From contig CM038217.1 of assembly GCA_021442155.1 (NCBI GenBank), forward strand, positions 149,799,834 through 149,863,833: a stretch of 64,000 nt of DNA. Reading direction: 5' to 3'. The notes beneath the pieces are model-generated. The model did not search any database. It was not told the origin of the DNA and saw only the letters and a list, made by a program, of their open reading frames with translations. The number at the start of each line of letters is the position of its first letter. The stretch's first letter is position 1. The stretch is from Cymbidium sinense. Lineage: Eukaryota; Streptophyta; Magnoliopsida; Asparagales; Orchidaceae. A program made the translations under genes and the position numbers. Positions 33,161-45,675 of this stretch are shown here, piece after piece.

Positions 33161-33622
33161 TGTTAAGGCCCATTTTATGATTTCATCTTTTTTATTTATG
33201 TAATTTTTAATTTTCTTCTAGAAACTCCAAGTTTGAAATTTTGCATTTAAAAATTCAAAGCATGACATGTGAGGTGGTTGAATCCACATAAAAAAATAGC
33301 ATGTGGAATGGGTGGATGGCATAAAATAATGAGGCAATTTAATGCTTCACATTAATGTGGCCACCCACCTTTCCCTCCATGTTTTGAATTCTTTTCTTTT
33401 GAAAGATGCTTGTAATGGATATAAATAGCCCTCTTACTAGAATGAAGGAGATCTTTTGACAATTACAAATTATTGAGTTATTCTTGTGGTTTGAGAGCTT
33501 GGTGGTCAAACCTTGGCAATCCTTGGTGGGAGCGCTAGTTACCCAACATATACTCTTCCTTCACCTCCAATACCCACGTTCTCTCAATCTCATCAAAAGA
33601 GAGAACGCCCACCTCCATCACT
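33161..33622 (+). mobile_element. Chromovirus 3' LTR (about 460 bp)
   Basis: Starts TGTTAAGGCC about 10 bases after the pol stop and a purine-rich AAGAAAGAAGAAGG tract, and ends near CCTCCATCA, where giant-LTR sequence resumes (CTTATGAA..., compare 20757 in LTR B). It includes a TATA box. The 5' LTR is missing so the ends were not tested against a partner copy. Confidence 0.7.
33420..33427 (+). promoter_or_regulatory. TATA box in chromovirus LTR
   Basis: TATAAATA, followed 25-35 bases later by the purine-rich AATGAAGGAG; this is the expected U3-R arrangement for a short LTR. Confidence 0.55.
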
Positions 33623-34143
33623 TATGAAATTGGGTCATATGGCTTAGGAAGGGATTTTGGAATTTAGATTTGATTTTGGGTTTTAATCACTTGGTTAGGA
33701 ATTTGGATTTGGGTTTGGATTTTATAAATTATTAAGGATTGAATTTATGTTAAAAAATTAATTGAATTTGGATTGATTCGAATTTAGCTAAGGCTAAGCC
33801 AATAGGATAAAATCATAGGGCTTAGGAAGGATTTTGATTATGGGTTTTAATAATTTGGTTTAAAATTTGGATTTGGATTTGGATTTGGTATTTGAATTTG
33901 AATTTAAGGTTTGGTTTTGAGAAGGAAAGCATGAGTTGGGTTTAAGCCATAGGATGGGCAAGTCTCCTTAAATCCCTAAGGCACAACCTATCTCTATGGC
34001 TAACCCTTCTAAGTATCTAGGCTTAGGTTAAGTGTTCACCTAATCACTAGAAGTGTCTTAAGACTAAGGATCTATTAGTGTCTATAAGAGTCCTAGATCT
34101 ATGATGGGGAGGTTGAAGACTCACTCTAAAAGTGAGATCAACA
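33623..34143 (-). mobile_element. Head of a giant LTR (remnant of E2 5' LTR)
   Basis: In minus sense it starts TGTTGATCTCAC at 34143 and matches the first 500 bases of LTRs A, B and D. It is cut at 33622/33623 by the chromovirus LTR. Read with E2 it is the start of E2's 5' LTR; most of that LTR was lost together with the chromovirus 5' half. Confidence 0.8.
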
Positions 34144-34360
34144 ACCCATTTTTGCTTAGATTTTGGTCATGCTTTAGCTCTTGTTAAAGCTCCCTAGATT
34201 TAAGATCCGAGGTAGCTAATTCTTTTGGCCTATAAGCATAAATCCTCACTTCTATCTTTTGAGATAGTGCATAATTTCTTAATGTTATACGATCACTTCA
34301 ATAAGGACACCCTCAGATCTGTGTGGTGTCCCCCATATACATATCAAAATAAACACCGCA
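34144..34360 (+). mobile_element. Last 217 bases of E3's 5' LTR
   Basis: Matches the tails of C and D with small deletions; contains tail hairpin 3 (34252-34267) and ends AAACACCGCA. It abuts the terminal TGTTGA of the minus-sense LTR head exactly, which fits insertion of the minus-sense array into E3's 5' LTR. Confidence 0.75.
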
Positions 34361-34368
34361 AATTTTTC

Positions 34369-34386
34369 TGGCGACTCCTCTGGGGA
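34369..34386 (+). promoter_or_regulatory. Primer-binding-site-like sequence of E3
   Basis: TGGCGACTCCTCTGGGGA begins eight bases after the LTR end. A TGG start and this position are as expected for the tRNA primer site. From memory it resembles sites in Tat/Ogre elements; the tRNA was not checked. Confidence 0.65.
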
Positions 34387-34810
34387 TGGTTCCTCTCTCC
34401 ATCTTTAGTATATAATTGTTATCTCCAAGCATCGATAGTGAACTTATATTTTATATAAGTCTGAGACTATCTTTCTTTCCATTGGCACTTAGCTTATTTC
34501 ATCCTTAAGTAAAGCTAGCCAACATTCTTTAGGTTTTAGGGCCTCACTCCATGTAGGTCTTGAAACCCCTGTTAGGTCCCCCAATAGGTTAAAAATAAAT
34601 CAACTAATGAAAGGAGATGACTAAAAATTTAGAACCTCTTTACCACTAGATTGGTGAGGCAAGGTTTATCTCATACTTAAGAAATTAAACCCTTTTGCAA
34701 AATTGCAATTTTCAAAAGCATAGTTTCCAAAAAGCACTTTTTCAAAATTCACATAACAAGGGATTTTTGAGCAAAATTCACCAGAAATTTTCAAAAAGCA
34801 CAAAATTCAT
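34387..34810 (+). other. E3 leader, unique part
   Basis: No open frame or clear repeat is seen between the primer-site-like sequence and the stem-loop array. E1 lacks this part, its LTR passing almost directly into the array. Confidence 0.5.
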
Positions 34811-36600
34811 ATAACCAAACCTCATTTAACAATTCCTACAATTGTTACATAGAGGTTCTTTTCAAAATCAAATAATCTTTAAAATCTTATTTTCAAAAGT
34901 GCATTTTTTTTAAAATAGCTATCTTTATTTCAACATACCTAGGTTTGTTGAATAAAGATTATATTTTCAAATAAAACCATGATATAAAATTGAAACTCCA
35001 CTTAGCATATTCCATATATGCTAAAGTTGGAGTTTCCCCCTTTTCTCAAAAGCACATTTTTTAAATAGCTATCTTTATTTCAACATACCTGGGTTTGTTG
35101 AATAGAGATTCTATTTTCAAATGAAATCATGACATAAAAATTGAAATTCCACTTTGCATATTCCATATATGCTAAAGTTGGAGTTTCCCCTTTTAAAAAA
35201 AAAACACATCTTTGAGAATGGCTATCTCCATTTCAACATAGGTTTGTTTGATGAAGAATCTATTTTCAAATAAAATCATGATATAAAATCAAAACTCCAC
35301 TTAGCATATTCCACATGTGCTGAAGTTGGAGTTCCCTCTTTTCAAAAGCAAAATCATACACAAAAATCAAAACATATTTAAACTCCATTTGACACACCCA
35401 AATTTGTCAAATGAGAGTTTCATTTTCAAAAATCTAAAAAAAAATTGAACTCTATTTAACATACCTAAATTTGTTAAATAGATTTCCCTTTTTAAAATCA
35501 AAATACATTTGAACTATTTTTGACATACCTAAATTTTCAAATGAGAGTTCCATTTTCAAATCATGAAACAATTGAACTTTATTTAACATACCCACATTTG
35601 TTAAATGAGAGTTCCCCTCTTTTCAAATCACAATAAAGAAAACATATGAAACACAATTGGATCTTATTTAACATACCTAAATTTATTAAGTAAGGATCCC
35701 ATTTTCAAAACCAAACACATCAAACATATTTGGCTCCCACTTAACATACCAAATTTGTTAAGTAAGAGCCTCATCTTCAAATCAAACAAAATAAATCAAA
35801 TCACATTTGGCTCCTACATAACATACCAAATTTGTTAAGTAAGAGCCTCATTTTCAAATCATAAACACATGTGGCTTCTACTTACATACCAAATTTGTTA
35901 AATAAGAGCCTCATTTTCAAATCATAGACACACTTAACTCCTACTTAACATATCAAATTTGTTAAGTAAGAGCCTCATTTTTAGATCATGAATACACTTG
36001 GCCTCTTACTTAACATACCAAATCTATTAAGTAAGAGCCCCATTTTCAAATTAAATAAACATAAATCAAACACATTTGGCTCCTACTTAACATCAAATTT
36101 GTTAAATAAGAGCCTCATTTTCAAATCAAACAAAAACAAATCAAATCACATTTGGCTCCTACTTAACATACAAAATTTGTTAAGTAAGAGCCTCATTTTC
36201 AAATCAAAGCAAACACACAAATAAAATCACATTTGGCTCCTACTTAACAAACCAAATTTGCTAAGTAAGAGCCTCATTTTCAAATCAAAACAACATATAT
36301 CAAACACATTTGGCCTCCACTTAACATACCAAATTTGTTAAGTGAGGCCCCATTTTTAAATCAAATCAACATATATCACACACATAACAAACAATCATCA
36401 CAAGCAATGATGTTTTCAAAAACAAATTTCAAACAAATAATCAAAACCTTTCAAGCATACCTAAATTTGCTAAGTAAAGGTTTTCCAAATCAAAATTTTC
36501 AAATAAGCCATACAATACATAAACATATCTCCAAAGTCTCTCCAAATATTTGAACCCTACCCAACCTACTTAAATTGGTTGAATATGGGTTCTAAATCAA
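34810..36600 (+). repeat. E3 leader: tandem array of about 23 covarying stem-loops
   Basis: Each unit has two arms of about 15 bases around a centre close to TACCAAATT, and a spacer rich in TCATTTTCAAATCA. Examples: 34818-34857 (AACCTC...GAGGTT), 34921-34959 (ATCTTTATT...AATAAAGAT), 34992-35036 (GAAACTCCACTTAGCA...), 35380-35420 (ATTTGACA...TGTCAAAT), 35659-35699 (GGATC...GATCC), 35732-35770 (GGCTC...GAGCC), 36312-36349 (GGCCTC...GAGGCC), 36443-36484 (AAAACCTTT...AAAGGTTTT), 36552-36592 (GAACCC...GGGTTC). Arms change together from unit to unit. Array ends just before gag. Confidence 0.9.
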
Positions 36601-36659
36601 AATCTTATGGCAAAGTCTCTCATCAAAATATCAAAAATCTCTCCAAAAATCAATGATTG

Positions 36660-38010
36660 AAGACAAATATGTGTGGGTTCCTAAATTTGTTATGCGAGGG
36701 TTCAAATTCCATAGGAAGGACATAGATGGCAACTCCATGCATGAAAAGGATATCAAACATATGGTAGAGCAGTAGGTGAGGGAAGTGATGGCGCAAGCTA
36801 GGGGGAGCCCATCCATTCCAAAGGGTAGACTATACCTAGAGGAATTCAATGTAGTTCAATACCCCAAGGGTTTTGTGTCACCTTCCATCAAGATCTTTGA
36901 TGGCAATGGGAACCCGTGTCAGCACAGTGCACATTTTAGAGCCAGCTATTGCAACATCGGTGGCAGTGATGCACTCTTGTTCAGGCTCTTTGTCAACAGC
37001 CTAGCAGGGGTTGCATTTGATTGGTATGCCAAACTGCCCAATAGTTCGGTGAGGATTTTTGTTGAGTTAGATCACCTCTTCATCAAGAGGTTTACTAGAG
37101 CTCAACAAAGAGTGACTGTATGCCACCTCATTGTAGGGAAGCAAGTTCTCAATGAGTCCCTTGTTGATTATATTCTCAGGTGGTGCACCTAAGCATGAAA
37201 TGTGAGCCGCAGTTGTCCGAACAGCATGCCATTGAGATTCTTCTCAAGAATATCCATGTCTCGGTCACCTTCATCCCTTTCCTGACCAATCATCTCGGCC
37301 CAAGCCATAGAAGGTGTTTGAGAAGAAGCCAGGGATAGTTATGTTAGTGGATAGAGGGAAGCAACAAGCCAAAGTCTAGTAAGAGAGATCTTGAGCTCAC
37401 CAGCCTCTTTGGCCACCTCCTCTGCCTCCACCTTGGTCATCATATCAGCCACCACAATGGTTATTCCCACCACATTAGCAACCTACCCAGCAGTGGTACT
37501 CCTACCCACCGCCAGGTAGCTATTAACCATCTACTCTTGCCAATAGATTGAATAAGCCATATTCATTCTAGAGGGAGGTAGTTAGAAAAATCTTTAAGAA
37601 TCTCTTAAGGAAACCTGACTTTTAGTTGCTAGAGCCGAATAGGCCAGAAGAAGTGGGCAAGAGTAATGATCCTAACTATTGCCCCTATCATCGCATGGTT
37701 AGCCATGACTTAGAGGATTGTTTTACTTTTAAGGACTGGCTTGAGCGTAGCTATAAGTAAAGTGTTGTAGTTATCTCCAAGGAATACTTTTTAGAATAAC
37801 CATCCAGTTCTATTGGGGTAATTCTTGGGGATATTTGCGATCCTCTTAAGACAAAAGAAGGTTGGGATATTGCCTTATCTTGAACCTCTAAAAAAGTGGA
37901 TTCTAAGATCAAGAAACTCTCTTTATAGGTGCTTGAGGCAACTCAAATCTCTAATATCAGGAAAGTTTTGCAAGTTTCCAAGGACAACTTGAAGAAGGTG
38001 ATAGCCCAAC
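36660..38010 (+). pseudogene. E3 gag, N-terminal two thirds
   Basis: The open piece 36776-37192 carries the capsid domain: 'YPKGFVSPSIKIFDGNGNP', 'HSAHFRASYCNIGGSDALLFRLFVNSL', 'FDWYAKLPNSSV', 'LDHLFIKRFTRAQ' and 'NESLVDYILRW'. Further down, with frameshifts, come a glycine/tyrosine-rich linker (37480-37560), the zinc-finger-like block 'NYCPYHRMVSHDLEDC' (about 37670-37720) and 'KVLQVSKDNLKKVIAQ' at 37960-38010, where LTR C interrupts. The frame resumes at 46123. Sense-upstream codons before 36776 include a stop, so the start is not fixed. Confidence 0.85.
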
Positions 38011-41000
38011 TGTTGACCTAACTTTTAGAGTGAGTCTTCAACCTCCTCATCATAGATCTAGGACTTTTATAGAAACTATGAGCTCCTTAGTCTTAAGACA
38101 CTTCTAGTGATTAGGTGAACACTTAACCTAAGCCTAGAGACTTGGAAGGGTTAGTCATAGGGGTAGGTTGTGCCCATCCTATAGCCTAAACCCAACTTAT
38201 GTTTTTCCTTCCCAAAACAAACCTCAAATTCAAATTCAAATACCAAATCCAAATCCAAATCCCAAACAAAATGATTCAATCCTAAAACCAAATCCAAAAT
38301 TTCTTCCTAAGCCTTATGGACACACCTCCATTAGCTTGGCTAAATCTCATGCAAATCAACCCAAACTTGATTAATTTATTTATAAATCAATTATTCCTTC
38401 ATTTATGATCACAAATATAAATGAAACTCACCTTCAATTAGCCAAACCTAAACCAAACTAAATCAAATTTCTACGCAAGCCCTTTGACCTACCTCCATGA
38501 GCTTAGTCAAATTTGCTTATAAATCACTCCAAACTCAAGTGATTTTCTCATAAATTATTTATATTTTCATTTATATTCACAAATATAAATGGAATATAAA
38601 TTCACATGACCAAAATGAAGTCCAAAATAAAGTCAAATCCCAATTCAAACCCTTTAAGCCAATTCCTTGAACTTGGCTAAATCCAATCCAAATCAAGTCA
38701 AAACCAATAGATTTCTCTTAAATCAATCATTCTTTCAATCATCTACCCAAATATAAATAAAACCTACAATCATCTAACCAAATCCAAATCAACCCAAGTC
38801 AAGCCCAAGTTAGCCTTTTTGACTTGAAAATTTTTAATGAACCAAATCCTATCATATAGCCCAAATTGATTACATTTGGATTTATATTTCAATCCTAAAC
38901 TCATATATAAATCCAACTAAACCTTAATCAAACCAAAACCAAGCCAATTGACCCATTTAGGCTCACTCGACCCAAAGTGACCTAAAGGACCTTTTTGAGC
39001 CAAGTTTTAATCCAACCCAAATTGGATTGAACCAATCCCATCCAAGCCTCATATCATGATCAACAATCATCCTAGAGTGATCAATTGCCTTGAATTGGAT
39101 CAAACCAATTCAATTTGGTCATTTGACCAAGTCAACCCTTAGCCCAAATGAAACCCAAACTTGCCAAAACTCATTATACACCAAATTGATTGAAACCATT
39201 GACTCACACCAACACATAATCAATGTTTGAACATGACTTGACCCTCAATTGAGCCAAATTAAACCTAATTGGCCATTTGACCCAAGTTGACCCAAATTGA
39301 CCTAAAAGGCCAAAATGAATCAAATCATGATCTAACCCAAATTGATTGCAACCAATAGATTATGTTCATTCCAAATAAATTATTGAACTTGACCAAAGCC
39401 ATAATTGAGTCCAATTTGACCAATTGGTCAACTTGACCCAACCTAGCCCAAATTAACCTAAAAGGTCAAATTGGCCAAAATCCAAATTAAATTCAAATTT
39501 ATTCAAACCAAAGCCTATAATCTTTTTCAATTAACCAATTAAACATGAACCAACACTTAACCCAATCCAATTTGGTCAATTTGGTCAAATTAATCAACTT
39601 AGCCCATTTGACCTATATGAATCCAAATGAGCTAAAATCAAACCTAGGCTAAATTAATTAAAACCACTTGAACCAAAACTCTTCAAATCATCATTTGAAC
39701 CTAACCCAAGCCTTGGTTTGACCCAATTTGACCAATTGGTCAACCCAACCCAACATGACTCAACATAAACCCATTTGACCAAATGAAGCTCCCATGAAAC
39801 CAACCCATGAGCCTTTAGAGGCTGACCAAACTCGACCCAAATCCATCATGGGTCAACCTAAAATCAGTCCAAACCCATTTGGAGCCAAGACCAATGCAAA
39901 TCCTCCATGGATCCTCTCCCCCATGTGGGATTTTGCCAAAAATGGCAAAGTCCACTCTCCCTTTCACCTTGGCAGCCATCACTCTTCCAAATGAGGGATC
40001 CTTAAGCTTCCTAACCCACTCTACAAGGGATAGGACTTACCATGGACCAAAGGGAGGTGAACCAACTCACCTCCCATGCAACTCGAGCACCCAAGGGATC
40101 AAGAAACACAATCAGCCCATATCAAGCCTTGAGCCTCCCACTCCTTCCTCCAACCAAATAGAGCCACTGGACTCGATGGAGACCACTCCAGCGCTCTGAT
40201 GGTGGCTGGCCGAAAAAATGGGAAGTAATCTCATCCATCCAACTCAACAAACTGAGGGGTATACTCCCTCAATTTGAACATGCATTTGACTTTGTGAGAG
40301 CTTCCTAGCATGATTTTGAACCTCCTTGCAATCCCTAGAGCCATCCCAAGCTTCCCACCTTTAGTATTTTTCTTCCCTATGTGAAACTAAAATAGGGAAG
40401 GCTAATCTCGATCCAAGCTTACTCATTCCTCAACCAAAACCAAATTACTCTTACACACACCCTCCATGCATGTCGTCGAAGCCACCCAAGTCATTTTCGA
40501 AGCTCCCAAGCCATTGAAGGATGGACTTCGATCACCATCGAGCTCTAAAATGATGAAACTTGATCCAACGAGCGAACCAAGGGGAATTGGCTTGCGTGTG
40601 ACTCAACAGGGCCTCATCTCTACTAGACAAAGCTACCTCCGTCGATCCCACAGTCAGTCTTGAGCTCCGGTGTGGTAATTCCACAAAACCGTAGAAATAA
40701 GAAAATTTTGTTGGTGCTTTTTGAAGGAAATTTGCATGTGAGTTGATCTTGACCGTTGGATGTGTTCGATTTCCTTACCTGATGGTGTGGGTTGATTTTG
40801 GAGTTCATCCAAGCTCAGGTGAGCTTCATCGAATGATCCATGGTGGACGGACTCCATTGTTCATCACTCATGGAAAGAAGGATCACGGGCCATCCATTCC
40901 ACGTGATTGGAAAAGAGGCTCTGATCAAATTACATTAGATCCATCTGATTTTCTCCCTTTACGCCTCGGGTTTGATCTGCACCATCCAATCCAAGATTGA

Positions 41001-42850
41001 ATGGCGAAGATCAATACTGTGTCCACTGCCGATTGACTCAGTGCACGGATGTGACAACTTAAAAAGCCAATCTTGTGGCGCCACATGGAAAGCGCACCGC
41101 GTCAGCACACCATGTGGCACCGATAGGATTAGGCTTAATTAATGTTGTTTAATGTATTTTTGTAATGCTAAAACTTCCATAACTCATAATTAATTATAAA
41201 AAATCCAAAAAAAATATAAACTTAGGCTCCTTTTAAAGGAATTTCATAGGGGAATCCATTACTATTCTTAATTAACTTTGAACAGTAATTTTGGCTTAAT
41301 TAGGGTTTAATTAAAATTTTAATTAGCCTAATTACTCACTCATTAATTAACCAATCTATTTCAAACTTTTTGAGAATATTTAGATGGATGACCTCTACCT
41401 CCCCTATTTTTCTTGGAATTTATTGGTTAATTAATTGGGGGAAATTGATTGTTTAAGCCCTAATTACCTTCTTAATTTAATTAAGTGATAATTAAACATG
41501 TGAACAGTAATTAATCAACAAATCGGTCCCCTCAATCACTGTTGAACAGTAGGGAGATTTGGTGGATTGGGTTGGAGCCTACCTTTTAATCTTTTCCCTA
41601 AGTTTCCTTCTCTTTTTCAACCAAAAATGCTAAGTAATGATTAATAACTAATTATTGGTTTAATTAGTTAAATTGAAATTTAGATCAAATCAAATCATGT
41701 TTAATTGAATGAAAAGCTAATGGAATCAGATTGGGACCTCTTTCCCAACCATTTTCCCTTAAGCCCATCTCATTTTAAAGGTTAATTAATTAAAATTGGT
41801 AATTAAGTAAAGAGGAATGGATTAATGTATTAATGATTTAATTATCCTACTTAAAAGGGTAATTGCATTTGATTTCCCTTAATTGATCCATGGGTAGAGC
41901 TTTAGGTGTTAAATAGCCTAAAGAGAGTTAATGAAATTATGGTTTGCTCACATGTGTGAGGAAACCATAAAAGTAGTTAAGTGAGTATTTTAAGCTTAAT
42001 TAATTAATGATTGTGAGCTAATTGCATTAGACCCATTTCATTTCATAAGAGCATTGCTATCTACTTTTCAATTCATTTGCATATTACATTGGCTCATAAT
42101 CATTTAATTAATTATTTTAAGGTAACATAGGTAAGGGTTAATTAATTGATTTAATTCATACCTTAACCTAATTAATCCATAAAATCAACATAATTGCTTT
42201 TCTTTAAATCAAATCAACTTACACATGGGGAATGGAATTAGGATTAGCAAACCTTTCTCACATATTGCTTGAATCAAATCAAACATTAAATTAAAAGTGA
42301 CATTCAAAAATTTTGGTTTATTTTAAATAAGCTTATTTGACATGATTGTCCTTAGGAATTAATTGGATTGAATGAAAATATGTGTTCATGCCTCTTTATT
42401 TCTTTCCAATCATATTAAATATTGTATGTTACTTGATTCATGCATTCATCTCTTACAAAATTAATTAAATGAAATCATTTCCTTTATGTCAAGCTTGCAT
42501 ATGTTGACTTAAATTAAAATATGTGTGGCTATTATCACTATTAAATTAAAAAGTTATTTTCAAAAGTATATAAATCAACTATAATATTTGGAGTGATGAT
42601 AATTATGAATATTCATAAGTTTGCATGTGCCTATAACTTAGAAAATGTGACATAGAGTTCTCTTTTCTTTAATCTTCATGGGCTTACATAAGAATATGAA
42701 TAGTAACAAGTGTATAGCTCATTTGAAAAGAATGCAACATTAGTTTGAATTCATTCTTATACATCTCCATGTTATAATTTAGATAGAACTTTAGCTCACA
42801 TGTATAAATATTACAATTAAATCAAACACAACTCTTGCATGATTTCCATT

Positions 42851-43500
42851 CTTGTAGTTGTTTATACATTCATGTGTATCTAAGAATAGCGGGTATATCT
42901 AGTCTGGGCATTCCGGGGATGCACGGCTTTAAGTAGCCCCAATGAGGTCTCTACCTCACTCCCCTGGTTAACAATAGCAAAATACTTGCTTATAACTTTT
43001 ATACACTTATATGTGCACGTAGCTAATGAATGAAATTCTCCATTCAATTAAATCAAATGAAACTTTAGCATGATTTTCCACTCTTGTAGTTATTTGTACA
43101 TTCATATGTATTTATGAATAGCGGGTATATCTAGTCTAGACATTCCGGGATGCAAAGCTTTAAGTAGCCCCAAGAAGGTATTTACCTCACTCCCATGGTT
43201 TAACAATGGTGAAGTATCCACTTAAAACTTGTATACACTTGTATGTGCATTTAGATAATGAATGAAAATCCCCTTTTATACCAAGAAAGATAGGCATTCA
43301 TATTTATTCAAGTGATTGAATTGATTGGTCATATGGTTTAAAGCCCTCTTTCTTATGTTCATGTATATATACTTACATATGTTTGAATGTAATGGGTATA
43401 TAGTTTGGATATCCCAAGAACACGTGGCTTTAGTTAGCCCCAAGGAGGTCATTTGATTACCTCACTTCCCTGGTTAAGAATGACACATACCTATTTAATA
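42851..43500. repeat. Tandem repeat of about 232-275 bp in LTR C
   Basis: Three units beginning near 42851, 43083 and 43359 share 'GGGTATAT.TAGT', 'TTTAAGTAGCCCCAA', 'GGTC..TACCTCACTCCC.TGGTT'. LTR D has a single related unit at 58540-58690. Confidence 0.8.
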
Positions 43501-45639
43501 TCATTCCTACATATTTTATATAAGAATTTCGATAGAGCTTTAAACTACTATGATAAAATAATTCAATCAAATGAAACATCTAAATTCTAAAAGTACATCC
43601 TTGCATCCATCATTTAAGTGTGCTAAAAATATATTGTATGTGTAGGTATACTTGGGATTTAATATCATGTGCATGCTACATATGATGGAAAGAAATGGAT
43701 GAACATGTGTCATGTGATAGTAATTCATTCCAATTAAGCTTAATACACCTATCTTATTGAATATGATTATTTAAACTGAACCTAAACATAAAATTAATTA
43801 AAAATATATAATAAGCAATTCACTAAAAGAGAACTTATTAATCAATATGCTTTAGAAATGATTTAAGGCATGGATGAAAGAGAGTAATCCCCTCTTTTTA
43901 TTCTATTTATAACATTTATTTGCTAGGTGTTAATCAAATAAAACCAAAGAAAACACTAAGCAAAACTCTCAAATCATTTAAATCACTTAAAATGAAATTA
44001 ACCTTTTATGATTAAACATCCTTTCATACCTAGAAAATCATAACAAAGCCTAGTTAAGGCATACCACACAAGCCTTAATACACACACTTTAGACTAAGTC
44101 ACCACTTCTAACTTTATATTAGGGTGGTGCTTGGTTTGATGTATGTTTTGTTTTGTGATATAATATTTTAGACTGAATGTTTGGGTGTATGCTTCGTAGA
44201 CTGGATGGTAGGCCGTGATTAGCCTAATCATATTTTCTACAGGGGATTGTGCTTAAGGGGTGCTTAAAAATAAATATAAATTCTCTCTTTTTCATGTTAC
44301 TTAACCCCTTAAGCATAATCAAAATTAGGACTGGTGGGCCTGTTACCCAAGTGCAAGGTGCTAAGTCCAAATTATTTATATAACTTCTTGGGTTGTATGG
44401 TGCATTTAGCTAACACTTATTTTATAGGTGTAATTAAATTTATTTCTCTTATTTTTAATGCAATTTTGCATTAATATTTAGGATTAGTGTTATGGGGAAT
44501 TAGGATGAGCAGTGGCTAGAAGGCTTCATCCTAGGAGGCCCTGTGATGCCTTTGAAGCAAATCAAACCAAATGAAGAAATCAATGAAGACATGAAGACTT
44601 GAAGATAAAAAGACCCCCATAGCATTTATCATTTGTAACTTGTAATTATTCTTTTATATTTTGGGTTGTATAAGGGTCGAGCTCGGCTACCCATTTTTCT
44701 CTTCAGGTTGTACGGTGGTACCCAACCACACTAGCATTTTATCCTTTTGCACTAGATTTATAAATTATTTGATGTTATGTTTAATCGCGCAATAGAAATG
44801 GCATGTCTCTTTATGGTTTTTTTTATGAATGGTGATTTAATGTGTGGCCTAGATCCGATTAGGCTCTTAGGGAAAAATAAATTTTCTAACTCAACTACAA
44901 CTCATAATTAAAATTTTAAATAACTCATAACCTCACATAAAGCCTAAGCATTAAATTAAGATAATTAGAAGATTTAACAAGCCCATAGTTGAATGTTGTA
45001 TGTTTCACATCATGCATGCATATTCTTTCTCTTGAAAATAGGGGATTTCCATCCTTGTGGAGAAATGCAATGAGGGCATTCCTTATGGTGGAAAACACCC
45101 CTTTTTGTTGATTCAGCCAATAATCTAATTTCATCATACATATAGGCATACAAAATCCTATGCCCTTTGTCAAAATTAAGTGTCAAAAATCAAATAAAAA
45201 TTGAAAAGATTTGCGTTATACTAAGTCATTACTCATACCACACATGCTCTAGTCTCTTAGGGAGTGGGTTTAAGGACTTTAGTTTCATTCAAAAAAGACC
45301 TAACTATCTTGCAAAATCATATGACTTGCCTACATGGTTTTAAAGCATAAAGCTACCACTCAATTATAAGTCTAGCTGATTTATCTCTTGTGGAGATAAA
45401 TCATATACCCATTTTTTGCTTAGATTTAGGTCATGTTCTAGCTCTTGCTAAAGTTCCCTACATTTAGGATCTAAGGTTGCTATTTCCTTTGGGCTACAAG
45501 CATAAATCCTCACCTCTTATGCATTCCCATAACCTTGTGTTAGTGGATTTTAAGCCCTAATGATCTAATAAAATTTCAACTCAAACAAGATAATTCTCTT
45601 CAACTTCAAATTTATAAAGCCCAACCATAAGATAAATTA

Positions 45640-45675
45640 GAATGCTCACTAGGTTTCCTAGTATCATGAGCATTC
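45640..45675 (+). other. LTR-tail hairpin 1 (LTR C copy)
   Basis: Arms GAATGCTCA and TGAGCATTC pair fully; inner CTAGG/CCTAG around TTT. Confidence 0.75.

Noticed and set aside
33161..33622. Active promoter for a host gene
   Set aside because: The TATA box belongs to the chromovirus 3' LTR and no host gene lies downstream.
34810..36600. CRISPR-like regular repeats with spacers
   Set aside because: Units are self-complementary and differ from each other in the arms, spacers are alike rather than unique, and the sequence is a plant retroelement leader.
36631..36849. Minus-strand open frame over the start of E3 gag
   Set aside because: Shadow of the gag coding strand, which has recognisable capsid motifs.
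40466..41000. Several overlapping open frames on both strands in LTR C
   Set aside because: The matching places in LTRs A (about 380-860), B and D (56390-56800) do not keep these frames; the segment is non-coding LTR.
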